37,128 bases of DNA. Source: an uncultured Succinivibrionaceae bacterium (GTDB taxonomy: Bacteria > Pseudomonadota > Gammaproteobacteria > Enterobacterales > Succinivibrionaceae). Numbering within the stretch: the stretch's first letter is position 1; the number at the start of each line of letters is the position of its first letter. Both the position numbers and the translations under genes were made by a program. Location: positions 1 through 37,128 of the forward strand of contig CALXYT010000021.1 of NCBI GenBank assembly GCA_944393045.1, written 5' to 3'. The notes beneath the pieces are model-generated. The model was not told the DNA's origin, did no database searches, and saw nothing but the letters and a program-made list of their open reading frames with translations. Below are positions 18,384 through 27,449 of this stretch, piece after piece.

Positions 18384-18580
18384 TGATTAGTCTTTTAGTA
18401 ATAAATGAGAGTCAATATAGCTTATTTGATGCGATTTTAAAAGTATACAAGCCCATAAAATATAAGAATAAGAAAGATTAATAGTTATGCAAGATGGGGT
18501 GATATTCTTTTTTTGTGGCTAAGTTTTTTGATAGTAGGTAAAATATTGAAGTTTTTAGCATAGTTATAAGGGAGATGGTA

Positions 18581-19354
18581 ATGTTAGATGAACTAGTTTT
18601 AAAGGAGCTAGGCATACAGACATTTATTGTTAATGATTATGCAAAGTTTAAAGTATATTCACAAGATGCTGTAAATCTTGAGATTTATCATTCTCTGCCG
18701 ATTTTTGCACTAATTTATGAAGAAAAGCTTGCTAAAGCGTATCTGTATAATTTATATGGCTATTTAAAAAGTTTAACTTACCCAGTTTTTTGGGTTTATA
18801 GCGCAAATGAACCAAATTTTACTAACGAGCAAAAATCGCAACTTGTAGTGGTAGGTCCCTCTATAAGTGTTTATGGTAATGATACCCCCCCACCTTTACC
18901 AATAGATATCCAGCTAGAGCCAACAGATGAAAGTAAAAAAGCATTTTGGGTAAAAATTCAAGGGTATTTAAAGAAGTATAGCGCTCTAAATCTTCCTAGG
19001 ATTCCGCAAAATGCCCATATTTATTTAGATAGCTATCTTATTAGTAATCCTAAAACCTTTGGTAAATGGGTGCTAAACCTTTGTGGCTTTTTAGAGTTTA
19101 ATAAAATAAAAGTTGAGTACGTTTTAGATCAAGATATTGCTAAATTACCAAAATCTTCCTTAGTAATTACCGCTAAAGATTCTCAAGTTTATCCTATGCT
19201 TACTCAAGATAAGGATCGCAAGTATTTAGTAGTTGATGAAAAGCTTTCTTATGATGATCAAAAGAAAGAGCTTTTTAAGCAATTGCTTGCGCAAAAATAT
19301 CTTAAACGTGATGAGCAAAATGCTAATATTTTTACTATAGGTGAAATGTTTTAA
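18581..19354 (+). CDS. holD: Putative DNA polymerase III psi subunit (HolD-like), extended
   Basis: 257 residues from the ATG at 18581, which has AAGGGAG at good spacing; an ATG at 18575 sits too close to that site. The first 140 or so residues resemble HolD: LKELGIQTF matches the conserved psi N-terminus (LQQLGI), SQLVVVGP fits the central strand, and ESKKAFWVKIQGYLKKY fits the C-terminal helix (E. coli: TARAALWQQICTYE). The next gene is rimI, the same neighbour as in E. coli, which supports the assignment. Psi links the chi subunit and SSB to the clamp loader. E. coli HolD is only 137 residues; here another 120 or so residues with no recognised domain follow. Without the neighbour this would be a hypothetical protein. 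Confidence 0.6.
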   Translation: MLDELVLKELGIQTFIVNDYAKFKVYSQDAVNLEIYHSLPIFALIYEEKLAKAYLYNLYGYLKSLTYPVFWVYSANEPNFTNEQKSQLVVVGPSISVYGNDTPPPLPIDIQLEPTDESKKAFWVKIQGYLKKYSALNLPRIPQNAHIYLDSYLISNPKTFGKWVLNLCGFLEFNKIKVEYVLDQDIAKLPKSSLVITAKDSQVYPMLTQDKDRKYLVVDEKLSYDDQKKELFKQLLAQKYLKRDEQNANIFTIGEMF

Positions 19355-19367
19355 AGGCAAAAACATC

Positions 19368-19817
19368 ATGAAGATTGAGCAATTAGATGATTCCCCTCAA
19401 ATCTTAAGTAATATGGTGCAAATAGAGCAAATGGCACATATTTCGCCATGGTCAGAAGCAATTTTAAAGTCCTCATTTGCTAAAAACTATAAAGTTTTTG
19501 GCGTAATGCTCGATGATGATACTTTAGTAGGGTATGCTATTTTTAATTATATTTTTGATCAAGCAGAATTACAAAACATTGCCATTAGTCCTAAAGAGCA
19601 GGGTAATGGTTATGGTAGATTTCTTTTAACATATGCTTTAAAGGCTATGCAAGATGAGGGTATTCATAAAATCTTTTTAGAGGTACGCACTAGTAATTAT
19701 AAAGCTATACAATTATATAAAAGTGTGGGGTTTTTAGAGGACTTTATCCGTAAAAATTATTATCATACCAAAGATATGGGGCATGAAGATGCACTTTGCA
19801 TGAGTTTGGATTGCTAG
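19368..19817 (+). CDS. rimI: Ribosomal protein bS18-alanine N-acetyltransferase
   Basis: 149 residues from the ATG at 19368. A GTG 27 bp earlier would add a non-conserved tail overlapping the previous gene. GNAT fold: motif A has NIAISPKEQGNGYGRFLL with the Q-x-x-G-x-G acetyl-CoA loop, and motif B is FLEVRTSNYKAIQLYKSVGF, containing the catalytic Glu region; NYYHT follows. RimI acetylates the N-terminal alanine of ribosomal protein bS18. It lies 13 bp after the HolD-like gene and a few bp before the M23 peptidase gene, so the three look co-transcribed. Confidence 0.9.
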   Translation: MKIEQLDDSPQILSNMVQIEQMAHISPWSEAILKSSFAKNYKVFGVMLDDDTLVGYAIFNYIFDQAELQNIAISPKEQGNGYGRFLLTYALKAMQDEGIHKIFLEVRTSNYKAIQLYKSVGFLEDFIRKNYYHTKDMGHEDALCMSLDC

Positions 19818-19822
19818 AATTT

Positions 19823-20743
19823 ATGAAGATTTGTCTTTTTTTACTAAGCTATGCACTAATATTAGGTATTTTTATGGCAGCTCCTGGTAATGCTGCAATT
19901 TATCGCTATGTAGATGAAAATGGCACTGTTTCATATACTGATGATTTAGAGGAAGCTGAAGATTATGATTATGATGAATATGATGATTATGGCGAGCCAA
20001 ATCCTGATAATGTATTCTTTGTTTACGATGAAACTACTCATACTTTAGCAATTAAAAACCTTTTTAATAGTGAAATTGTTGTTAAGGTAATGGTTTCAAC
20101 CATGGAGAATTTAGAATCTGATATCTCCTTTAATCAAGCTATTGAAATTCCTGCAAATACAGTCTATAACTTAGGTTATTTTAAATATAACGGTACTGAG
20201 CAATTAGATTTAACTAGAACTTTCTCTATCGGTAAATTATATCATGGTGATTTTACTGAATACTTCACCACACAATCTGCAGAACTTATTGTACCTTTTG
20301 CAGGTAAACATAAAGTTACCCAAGGTTGGCAAGGAAGGTTTTCACATAATGGACCAAAGAGTAGATATGCTATCGATGTCTCAATGCCTGAAGGAACTCC
20401 TATTTTGGCAGTAAAAGATGGCAAAATTATCGATATGAAGATGAATTCTACCTTAGGAGGTTCAAATCCAAAATATCGTCCATATGCTAATTATATTCGT
20501 ATTGCTCATGATGATGGCGTTATGAGTCTATATGTGCATTTACGTGGTAATACTGAGCAGTTTAAGATTGGTGATAGGGTAAAACAAGGTGATGTAATAG
20601 CTTTTTCAGGCAATACTGGTTATACAACAGGACCGCATCTACACTTTGTGATGCAATCAAATACCGATAATGGTGTAAGAGCTATTAAATATAAATTTGG
20701 CTCGGTTGAACCAAAAACAGGCACTATGCTTTACGGTAGATAA
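19823..20743 (+). CDS. Secreted M23 metallopeptidase with DUF4124 domain
   Basis: 306 residues from the ATG at 19823, the start that gives a clean signal peptide (MKICLFLLSYALILGIFM, cleavage after about GNAA). A DUF4124 segment follows (IYRYVDENGTVSYTDD), then a very acidic D/E/Y stretch, a beta-rich middle, and a C-terminal LytM/M23 domain. Its zinc ligands appear intact: His and Asp in HNGPKSRYAIDVSMPEG, and HLHF near the end. It should act in the periplasm on peptidoglycan cross-bridges, or as a LytM activator if inactive; the intact ligands favour activity. It is the last gene of the holD-rimI run. Confidence 0.88.
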   Translation: MKICLFLLSYALILGIFMAAPGNAAIYRYVDENGTVSYTDDLEEAEDYDYDEYDDYGEPNPDNVFFVYDETTHTLAIKNLFNSEIVVKVMVSTMENLESDISFNQAIEIPANTVYNLGYFKYNGTEQLDLTRTFSIGKLYHGDFTEYFTTQSAELIVPFAGKHKVTQGWQGRFSHNGPKSRYAIDVSMPEGTPILAVKDGKIIDMKMNSTLGGSNPKYRPYANYIRIAHDDGVMSLYVHLRGNTEQFKIGDRVKQGDVIAFSGNTGYTTGPHLHFVMQSNTDNGVRAIKYKFGSVEPKTGTMLYGR

Positions 20744-21182
20744 TAAAAAGCGTCTTATTTTTTAGTAAAAAACTTACCTACCTACATTAAAAAAGGTGTA
20801 TTTATTAGCATAAAGGAAGTTTTTGGTAGATTTTTGGCTTTCCTTATATTTTTTATTTGCATGGTTTTTATGATAGCCAAACCCTAAAAAATTATTAAGC
20901 TATAAGGGGTTTAGACTACTTTTTTATTAACATTACATTAGCCTTTTAATAAAGATTGTTTTATTTAGACGTTTTTTGCATAACGTAAAGTAAATTTTTG
21001 TTGTATAATCTGTACATTAAAAGTTTTCTCGTTTTTCCGGTAACTATTTTATAACCAAATTTGAAGAGAATATTTTTTCGTAATTGAATTTGATTGACCT
21101 TATCTTATCTCTTTTACGTCTATTTTTTTCTTGCTTGGGAAAAAATTGTTACCATGTTATATATTTATTCAGGAACTAAATA
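20744..21182. other. 439-bp gap upstream of pntAB
   Basis: No ORF is seen. A weak inverted repeat (AAACCCT at 20879-20885 with AGGGGTTT at 20905-20912), followed by T-rich sequence, could end the upstream operon. A TATAAT at 21004-21009 is the best candidate -10 for pntAB, which would leave a 5' leader of about 170 nt. There is no good -35 (TTGCAT lies 22 bp away). Confidence 0.35.
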
Positions 21183-22739
21183 ATGCAGATTGGTATCCCT
21201 AAAGAGAGTTTCCAAGGAGAAACTCGAGTTGCCGCTACCCCTGCTACGGTGCTTGCTCTAAAGAAGCTAGGTTTTACTGTTCTTGTTCAGCAAGGCGCAG
21301 GTGAAAATGCTAGTTTTGAAGATAATGCATACGTAGAAGCTGGAGCACAGATTGGTACAGCAGATGAAGTTTGGGCATCTCCTTTAATTTATAAAGTATT
21401 AGCTCCAAATGATCAGGAAATTGCCAAGCTTAAGGAAGGTACAACCTTAGTATCATTTATTTGGCCAGCTCAGCATCCAGAATTAGTAGAAAAGCTTCAA
21501 GCTAAGAAAGTAACCGTGTTAGCAATGGACATGGTACCACGTATTTCACGTGCTCAGGCTTTAGATGCTTTATCATCAACCGCTAACATCAGTGGTTATC
21601 GTGCAGTAGTAGAAGCAGCTCATGAATTTGGTCGTTTCTTCTGTGGTCAGGTAACAGCAGCTGGTAAAGTTCCTCCTGCTAAGGTATTAGTAATAGGTGC
21701 AGGTGTTGCTGGTTTAGCTGCAATTGGTGCTGCCCACTCATTAGGTGCTATTGTAAGAGCTTTCGATACTCGTTTAGAAGTAGCAGACCAGATCCACTCT
21801 ATGGGTGGTGAATTCTTAAAGCTTGACTTTAAGGAAAAAGAAGATGGTTCATCATCTGATGGTTATGCTAAGACCATGAGTAAGGAATTTATCGAAGCAG
21901 AAATGGCGCTTTTTGCTAAGCAAGCTAAAGATGTTGATATTATTATCACCACAGCTGCTATTCCAGGTAAACCTGCTCCAAAACTTATCACCAAAGAAAT
22001 GGTTGAGAGCATGAAGAATGGTTCAGTTATTGTGGACCTTGCAGCTGCAACTGGTGGTAACTGTGAAGTAACTCAGGCGGGTAAGGTATTTACTACTGCT
22101 AATGGCGTAAAGGTTATTGGTTATACTGATTTACCATGCCGTTTACCAGCTCAGTCATCACAGCTTTACTCTACTAACTTAGTAAATCTTACTAAGCTTC
22201 TTTCAAAAGAAAAAGATGGCAATATTTTAGTAAACTTTGAGGATGTTGTACTACGTAATATGACAGTAGTAAACAATGGTGAAGTTACTTTCCCACCTCC
22301 AAAGATTAGCGTAAGTGCTGCTCCAACAGAGCAAAAGCCTGCAGCTCCTGTTAAGAAAGAAGAACCAAAGCGCAATCCTGCTATTAAGTATGTAGCTCTT
22401 GCTTCACTAATTATTGTTATGGCATTAATTGGTATTTTTGCTCCAGCATCATTCTTACCACACTTTACTGTGTTTGTTTTAGCATGTGTAGTTGGTTACT
22501 ATGTAGTATGGAATGTTTCTCATTCTTTACATACTCCACTTATGTCAGTAACAAACGCTATTAGTGGTATTATCATCGTTGGTGGCTTAGTACAAGTTGC
22601 TAACTTTGGTGCAACTAATTCATATGTTATTGCTTTCTTATGCTTTGTAGCTATCCTAATTGCATCTATCAATATTTTTGGTGGTTTCGCAGTAACTAAG
22701 CGTATGCTCAAGATGTTTAGAAAGGAGGAAACTAAGTAA
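21183..22739 (+). CDS. pntA: NAD(P) transhydrogenase subunit alpha
   Basis: 518 residues, near the E. coli length (510), and similar along its whole length. N-terminal domain I binds NAD(H): start [20 protein letters not shown], Rossmann loop [21 protein letters not shown], and [21 protein letters not shown] proline/lysine-rich linker (about 375-395) leads to C-terminal membrane helices ([20 protein letters not shown], then [10 protein letters not shown]). With PntB it couples proton entry across the inner membrane to NADPH formation from NADH. Codon use is more biased (GGT, GCT, AAG) than in neighbours, suggesting high expression. The stop codon shares its last base with the pntB start (TAATG), and AAGGAGGAA sits just upstream as the pntB ribosome-binding site. 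Confidence 0.97.
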   Translation: MQIGIPKESFQGETRVAATPATVLALKKLGFTVLVQQGAGENASFEDNAYVEAGAQIGTADEVWASPLIYKVLAPNDQEIAKLKEGTTLVSFIWPAQHPELVEKLQAKKVTVLAMDMVPRISRAQALDALSSTANISGYRAVVEAAHEFGRFFCGQVTAAGKVPPAKVLVIGAGVAGLAAIGAAHSLGAIVRAFDTRLEVADQIHSMGGEFLKLDFKEKEDGSSSDGYAKTMSKEFIEAEMALFAKQAKDVDIIITTAAIPGKPAPKLITKEMVESMKNGSVIVDLAAATGGNCEVTQAGKVFTTANGVKVIGYTDLPCRLPAQSSQLYSTNLVNLTKLLSKEKDGNILVNFEDVVLRNMTVVNNGEVTFPPPKISVSAAPTEQKPAAPVKKEEPKRNPAIKYVALASLIIVMALIGIFAPASFLPHFTVFVLACVVGYYVVWNVSHSLHTPLMSVTNAISGIIIVGGLVQVANFGATNSYVIAFLCFVAILIASINIFGGFAVTKRMLKMFRKEETK

Positions 22740-24238
22740 TGTCAGGTTTAATTCACGTAGCATACATAATTTCTGCGTTATTATTTATTCTTAGTTTAGC
22801 AGGTCTTTCTAAGCAAGAAACTGCTAAGCTTGGTTGTACCTCTGGTATTGTTGGTATGACTATTGCGTTACTTGCAACATTTGTTGGTGTTGATACAGTA
22901 ATAGGTTGGGTAATTATTGTAATTGCCATGATTGTTGGTGCTGCTATTGGTCTATATTTAGCTGCTAAGGTTGAGATGACTCAGATGCCAGAACTCGTTG
23001 CTATGTTACATAGCTTTGTAGGTTTAGCAGCAGTACTTGTTGGTTTCAATAGCTTTATTGAGTTAATGCCATCTTCTTCAATCACTGTTTCTGCTAATGC
23101 TTCATTACAAGAAGTTGCTACAATCCTTGAACAGGCAAAGGGCGCAGTTGCAGGTCATGCAGAGCTTTCAGCTGCTGAAATTAACATTCACTTAGTTGAA
23201 ATCTTCTTAGGCGTATTTATCGGTGCTGTAACCTTCACAGGTTCTATCGTAGCATACGGTAAGCTTAACGGTGGTTTTAGTTTAGCAATCTTTAAGTCAA
23301 AGCCTTTAATGCTTCCAATGCGTCATTGGTTGAACGTTGCTGCTTTAGTAGTTTCATTTGCGCTTTTAATAGTGTTTATGATTACTGCTGGTAATGATGC
23401 AGTAATTCCTTTAACTTGCTTAATCGTAATGACTGCAATTGCTTTCCTCTTTGGTATCCACCTTGTAGCATCAATCGGTGGTGCTGATATGCCAGTTGTT
23501 ATCTCTATGCTTAACTCATATTCAGGTTGGGCAGCAGCTGCAGCTGGTTTTATGTTAAGCAATGACCTTTTAATTGTAACAGGTTCATTAGTAGGTTCAT
23601 CAGGTGCAATCCTTTCATATATTATGTGTAAGGCTATGAACCGTTCATTTATGTCTGTTATTCTCGGTGGTTTTGGTAATGCTCCAGCAGCTGCTGCTGA
23701 TGAAGAACAGGGTGAATACCGTGAAATGAAGTGTAATGATGTTGCAGAACTTTTAAAGAATGCAAGCTCAGTAATTATCACCCCAGGTTACGGTATGGCT
23801 GTAGCTCAGGCACAGTACCCAGTTGCTGAAATGACTGCTAAGCTTCGTGCTAAGGGCGTCAATGTACGTTTCGGTATTCATCCTGTTGCAGGTCGTCTAC
23901 CAGGCCATATGAACGTATTACTTGCTGAAGCTAAGGTTCCATACGATATCGTGCTTGAAATGGATGAAATCAATGATGATTTTTCTGATACTGATGTAGT
24001 ATTAGTAATCGGTGCTAACGATACTGTAAACCCAGCTGCCTTAGAAAATCCAAACAGCCCAATTGCTGGTATGCCAGTACTTGAAGTTTGGAAGGCTAAG
24101 AATGTAGTTGTATTTAAGCGTTCAATGAATACAGGTTACGCTGGTGTACAGAATCCATTATTCTTTAAGGAAAACACCTATATGTGCTTTGGTGATGCTA
24201 AGAAGAGTGTGGATGAAATTGTTAAGGGGCTTGATTAA
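22739..24238 (+). CDS. pntB: NAD(P) transhydrogenase subunit beta
   Basis: 499 residues. The N-terminal half is a multi-helix membrane domain (about nine segments) including the proton-channel helices; the C-terminal 180 or so residues are the NADP(H)-binding domain III, with [56 protein letters not shown] and [17 protein letters not shown]. It completes the proton-translocating transhydrogenase with PntA and supplies NADPH for biosynthesis. It is translationally coupled to pntA and followed by a strong terminator. Confidence 0.97.
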   Translation: MSGLIHVAYIISALLFILSLAGLSKQETAKLGCTSGIVGMTIALLATFVGVDTVIGWVIIVIAMIVGAAIGLYLAAKVEMTQMPELVAMLHSFVGLAAVLVGFNSFIELMPSSSITVSANASLQEVATILEQAKGAVAGHAELSAAEINIHLVEIFLGVFIGAVTFTGSIVAYGKLNGGFSLAIFKSKPLMLPMRHWLNVAALVVSFALLIVFMITAGNDAVIPLTCLIVMTAIAFLFGIHLVASIGGADMPVVISMLNSYSGWAAAAAGFMLSNDLLIVTGSLVGSSGAILSYIMCKAMNRSFMSVILGGFGNAPAAAADEEQGEYREMKCNDVAELLKNASSVIITPGYGMAVAQAQYPVAEMTAKLRAKGVNVRFGIHPVAGRLPGHMNVLLAEAKVPYDIVLEMDEINDDFSDTDVVLVIGANDTVNPAALENPNSPIAGMPVLEVWKAKNVVVFKRSMNTGYAGVQNPLFFKENTYMCFGDAKKSVDEIVKGLD

Positions 24239-24256
24239 TTAACTAATAGTTAATCA

Positions 24257-24289
24257 CTAAAAAAGGGGAGCGTATGCTCCCTTTTTTAG
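24257..24289 (+). terminator. Rho-independent terminator of pntAB
   Basis: CTAAAAAA-GGGGAGC pairs with GCTCCC-TTTTTTAG around the loop GTAT, with one bulged G, and ends in six T. The symmetry of A and T runs makes it potentially bidirectional. Confidence 0.9.
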
Positions 24290-24291
24290 TA

Positions 24292-24756
24292 TGTGTGGTA
24301 TGCTTATTTCCTGATGGGGAAAAGCGACCTCCTGGGATGTCAATCTCCGTCAGAATGAGCACTATGAAGATAAATTCCCGGATAGTAGCTTTTTATCAGA
24401 CTGCGGAGGGCTGGAAAGTATCCTTTCACAAGAAGAGTAGAGATAAATTCACAAAGAAGATGCGCGAAATTCTGATGAGGAAAAGTCTTAGCGGAAAACA
24501 AAGCCCCAGAAGCAATTTAATACAGTTTTAAAGGTGGTATAACTACTTCTGGCCAGGTATCAGTAAATCCCATATGAATAGGGAAGATGCCTGGATAAGA
24601 AGGAGAATACGCCTAATACTTGTAGTGTCATGGAAAATAAGCGCAACTATACTGGAATTTATGTTTAATGGTAAAGCCTGCTACTATGAAGTCGTACGGT
24701 GGTTTTTTCTAGAGGAGCGAAAGGATAAAACCAATCCTCCTACTTTACTCGCCTAA
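24292..24756 (+). pseudogene. Group II intron reverse transcriptase/maturase, C-terminal remnant
   Basis: A single reading frame with an in-frame TAA at 24529-24531. Before the stop: FYQTAEGWK then VSFHKKSRDKFTKKMREIL, matching the end of the RT thumb and the maturase (domain X) entry of group II intron proteins. After the stop, in the same frame: RWYNYFW, then DAWIRRRIRLILVVSWK, matching the maturase motifs (GWxNYF and WIRRRLR..L.KQWK). The RT fingers and palm with YADD are missing, and the last 40 or so residues are not typical. The frame also runs back through the pntAB terminator, which is chance. No intron RNA domain V was identified. This is a dead relic left between pntB and crr. Confidence 0.75.
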
Positions 24757-24793
24757 AGCAAATAGCCAAATAAAACAAGACTAAAATTAATAC

Positions 24794-24827
24794 AAAAACT
24801 TAAGCCCAAGAGTAACCTTGGGCTTAA
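24794..24827 (-). terminator. Rho-independent terminator of ptsHI-crr
   Basis: TTAAGCCCAAG and CTTGGGCTTAA form a perfect 11-bp stem around a 6-base loop; on the minus strand it is followed by GTTTTTG. It lies 30 bp after the crr stop. Confidence 0.9.
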
Positions 24828-24855
24828 AGGAAAAAAAGAAAAATTTAACTTTAAG

Positions 24856-25395
24856 TTAATTTGCAGGGCTAGTAAAAGCCTCATGTTTAAAATTGATTTT
24901 TAAAATTGGCGTTTGACCTGCAAGGCAATTACCTTCTGCTTTTTCTAACTTACCTATACGAGGTTGATCAGAAGAGGATATTAACACAGGGGTAATAGTT
25001 GATTTAGCATGATTTTGGATATAATTTAAGTTAAGGTTAATAAGCGTTTCACCAGTCTTAACATTATCACCTTCTTGCACTACACGCATAAATCCTTCGC
25101 CTTTAAGTTCAACAGTATCAATACCTATGTGAATAAATAGGACAATGTTATCTGGGATAGTTTTTAAGACGATAGCATGGTTTGTTTCAAAGATTTCAAT
25201 AACGGTGCAATTACAAGGAGCAACTATTTTATCGCCTGTTGGCTGGATAGCTATACCTTCGCCGATAATTTTTTCAGAAAAAACAACATCAGGAACATCC
25301 TCAATAGGAATTACTGTGCCACTGATTGGCGCACAGATAGTTAAATCAGCTGTAGATTCTTCCTTGTGTGACAATTTAAATGAAAACCAGCTCAT
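24856..25395 (-). CDS. crr: PTS glucose-specific EIIA component (EIIA-Glc)
   Basis: 179 residues (E. coli 169). It accepts phosphate from HPr and passes it to the EIICB transporter, and regulates permeases (inducer exclusion) and adenylate cyclase. Both conserved histidines are present: FETNHA (H73) and the phosphorylated one in LFIHIGIDTVELKGEGF (H89). AKSTITPVLIS and the final TPILKI strand also match. The C-terminus carries about 10 extra residues. Last gene of the operon, 68 bp beyond ptsI, with its own GGAGC ribosome-binding site and the terminator following. No EIICB gene is in the window. The intact histidines contrast with the altered HPr and EI. Confidence 0.93.
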   Translation of the reverse strand: MSWFSFKLSHKEESTADLTICAPISGTVIPIEDVPDVVFSEKIIGEGIAIQPTGDKIVAPCNCTVIEIFETNHAIVLKTIPDNIVLFIHIGIDTVELKGEGFMRVVQEGDNVKTGETLINLNLNYIQNHAKSTITPVLISSSDQPRIGKLEKAEGNCLAGQTPILKINFKHEAFTSPAN

Positions 25396-25463
25396 AAAAG
25401 CTCCAAGTGCAATTAAGTAATTAAACTTAGTATAGTAGTACTAAACTTATAATAACATAAAAT

Positions 25464-27155
25464 TTAAGATCTACTATTGATTAGTTCCTTGTTTAGTTCA
25501 AGAATTTCGGCTTTTGTTTTAATTTTAGCAATACGCTCGCTTAAATCAGTAGATAAGTTGATATCGGTAGAATGCACAGTATCAAGTAGTTTTGAGAGGT
25601 AAAAAGGGGCAACAGAAAATACGTCTAACCCTAGTGCCATAAGAAGGGCTAGGTAATTTAGATTATGAACTAATTCGCCACAGATGCAGACCTCGATATT
25701 AGCTTTTTTAGCGTTATCAACAGTTAGAGCAATTAGTTTTAGTACTGCAGGAGTAAGTTCATCATTGCGATGAGTTGCCACCTCTCTACTACAAGCCTCG
25801 GTATATTGCGTTAAATCATTAGTACCAATGGAGAAGAAATCTACTAATTTTGCCAAATCACCACTCATTAGCGCCCCGGCTGGCGTTTCAATCATAATAC
25901 CAATAGACACATTGCTAATTTTTACGCCTTCTTTAATAAGGTTATCTTTTACTTTATTGTAAAGATTAACCAAACTTGCTAGCTCATCATATTCACTTAC
26001 CATAGGGAACATGATTTTCATGGTACCAAATTCTGATGCCCTAAGTAACGCCCGAAGCTGGCGCACGATAGTATTTGTATTAGTGGCTCCAATGGTGTTT
26101 TCCCCAACATTAAAAGCTGTTTGGGTAGTCATATAAAGAGGTAATTTATCGGCGTTAAAATCAAAAGTTCTAAAGTTTACCGAGTATTTGTCTGGTAGGG
26201 AGCTAAGAATTTGTTTATATATAAAAAACTGTTCTTCTTCTGAAGGTTCTCTAGTGTAGTTCATAAAGAGAAATTCAGTGCGGAATAACCCAATACCAGA
26301 ACTAGGATAATGTTTTAAATTATTAAGTTCTGCAATAGAACTAATATTAGCTAAAATTTTTATGATGCGTCCATTAGAAAGTTTGCGGTACTGGGCTATC
26401 ATAGGATCAATAGCTGTACCTGATTGGATAGAGTTCTTAGTTTTTTGCTGAACACTCCAAATAAGTTCATCCAATGGATTGAGATAGATATGGTTATTGA
26501 AAGCATCAATAAGCACCATAGTATCATTGGTGATAATTTTTGTGGCATTTTTTACATTAAAGATAGCTGGAATCTTGGTGCTTCTAAGCACAATGGCAAG
26601 ATGACTGTTAGTATTGCCATCTTCAAGTAAAATCCCCTTAATTTTATCGATATTTAAGGTAAGAAACTGCGCAGGTGTGATATTGTTGCATACTAAAATA
26701 ATTTCTTCGGTAATGTTTGGTAAAACAATCTTTTTTTTATGTAATTCTAAAACTAAAGTTTCAGCTAGATTGCGAATTTCAAATTCATTATGTAAAACAA
26801 AAGGATCATTACTAGTAAGAAGCTCTGTTATATAGTCATGATAACTTTGCATTATGGCAGTTTCTGCGCATAAATGAGATACCTTAATGCGGGTTTTTAT
26901 CTGCTCGGCGATATAAGGATCTATTAAATATAGAATAGCCGTTTCTAAAAAATCGCGAGCAGTTTGGGATGTGGCATTTTGCGCTTCATTTTTAAAAAGT
27001 TCATATGTGCGATCTCTTGCACTAGTGTAAAGAGCAATTTCATTATCTATCTGAGCATCAGAGATAAGCGTTTTTGTGATAGTTACAGGTTCATTCCTAA
27101 AAATCACTGCCTTTGCGTAGGCCACACCCTCTGTTATGATAAAACCATCACGCAC
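25464..27155 (-). CDS. ptsI: PTS Enzyme I, divergent
   Basis: 563 residues (E. coli 575), GTG start behind AGGA. Enzyme I takes phosphate from PEP and passes it to HPr. The phosphorylated histidine is present (H185), but its motif reads EDGNTNSHLAIV instead of the near-invariant GGRTSHTSIMAR. PEP/Mg-site residues are partly kept: R292 (LFRTEFLFM), R329 (NFRTFDF), E423 (MIETPAG), N446/D447 (GTNDLTQY) and C492 (ICGEL). However, GGDK is altered to NADK, and the ENPxLGxRxIR segment is replaced by NVGENTIGATNTNTIV, losing its arginine. The frame is intact across all domains, so this is divergence, not decay by frameshift. Activity is doubtful. Confidence 0.88.
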   Translation of the reverse strand: MRDGFIITEGVAYAKAVIFRNEPVTITKTLISDAQIDNEIALYTSARDRTYELFKNEAQNATSQTARDFLETAILYLIDPYIAEQIKTRIKVSHLCAETAIMQSYHDYITELLTSNDPFVLHNEFEIRNLAETLVLELHKKKIVLPNITEEIILVCNNITPAQFLTLNIDKIKGILLEDGNTNSHLAIVLRSTKIPAIFNVKNATKIITNDTMVLIDAFNNHIYLNPLDELIWSVQQKTKNSIQSGTAIDPMIAQYRKLSNGRIIKILANISSIAELNNLKHYPSSGIGLFRTEFLFMNYTREPSEEEQFFIYKQILSSLPDKYSVNFRTFDFNADKLPLYMTTQTAFNVGENTIGATNTNTIVRQLRALLRASEFGTMKIMFPMVSEYDELASLVNLYNKVKDNLIKEGVKISNVSIGIMIETPAGALMSGDLAKLVDFFSIGTNDLTQYTEACSREVATHRNDELTPAVLKLIALTVDNAKKANIEVCICGELVHNLNYLALLMALGLDVFSVAPFYLSKLLDTVHSTDINLSTDLSERIAKIKTKAEILELNKELINSRS

Positions 27156-27185
27156 AATAACATCCTAGCTATTTAAGCTACCACC

Positions 27186-27449
27186 TTAAAAGTTACTGAT
27201 AAGCTGGGCAATAGAATCTACGGCATTTCTTGCATCTATGCCATCAGCGGTAATATAAAGCTCAGTATCTTTGCTTAGATCAATACTTTGCAAGCAAAAA
27301 ATATTCTTCGCACTAACTGGAGCCGCGACTTTTGAAGAAACTTTAATAGTTGATTTAAATTTGTTAGCCAAAAATACAATTGAACTAACTTTTCTAGTTA
27401 CTAAACCTTCGTAATTAGTAATTTTAACTTTGGTCTCTGCTACACACAT
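27186..27449 (-). CDS. ptsH: HPr-like protein lacking the active-site histidine
   Basis: 87 residues, normal HPr length, first gene of the ptsH-ptsI-crr operon (30 bp before ptsI), with a GAGG ribosome-binding site. The fold-defining pattern is retained (KVKITNYEGL, AKNIFCLQSIDLSKDTEL, ITADGIDARNAVDSIAQL), but the phosphorylation motif GLHTRPA reads GLVTRKV: the histidine that carries phosphate is valine at residue 17, codon GTA. The Ser-46 region SAKSLF reads SAKNIF. It cannot act as a canonical phosphocarrier. It may be a regulatory HPr-fold protein, or a second HPr may exist elsewhere in the genome. Confidence 0.85.
   Translation of the reverse strand: MCVAETKVKITNYEGLVTRKVSSIVFLANKFKSTIKVSSKVAAPVSAKNIFCLQSIDLSKDTELYITADGIDARNAVDSIAQLISNF

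Noticed and set aside
23323-23781. A 152-codon minus-strand ORF within pntB
   Set aside because: Shadow of a strongly conserved, codon-biased gene on the other strand.
24274-24531. An 85-codon ORF starting in the pntAB terminator
   Set aside because: Its start lies in the hairpin, and its conserved part is a fragment of a group II intron protein continuing past the stop codon.
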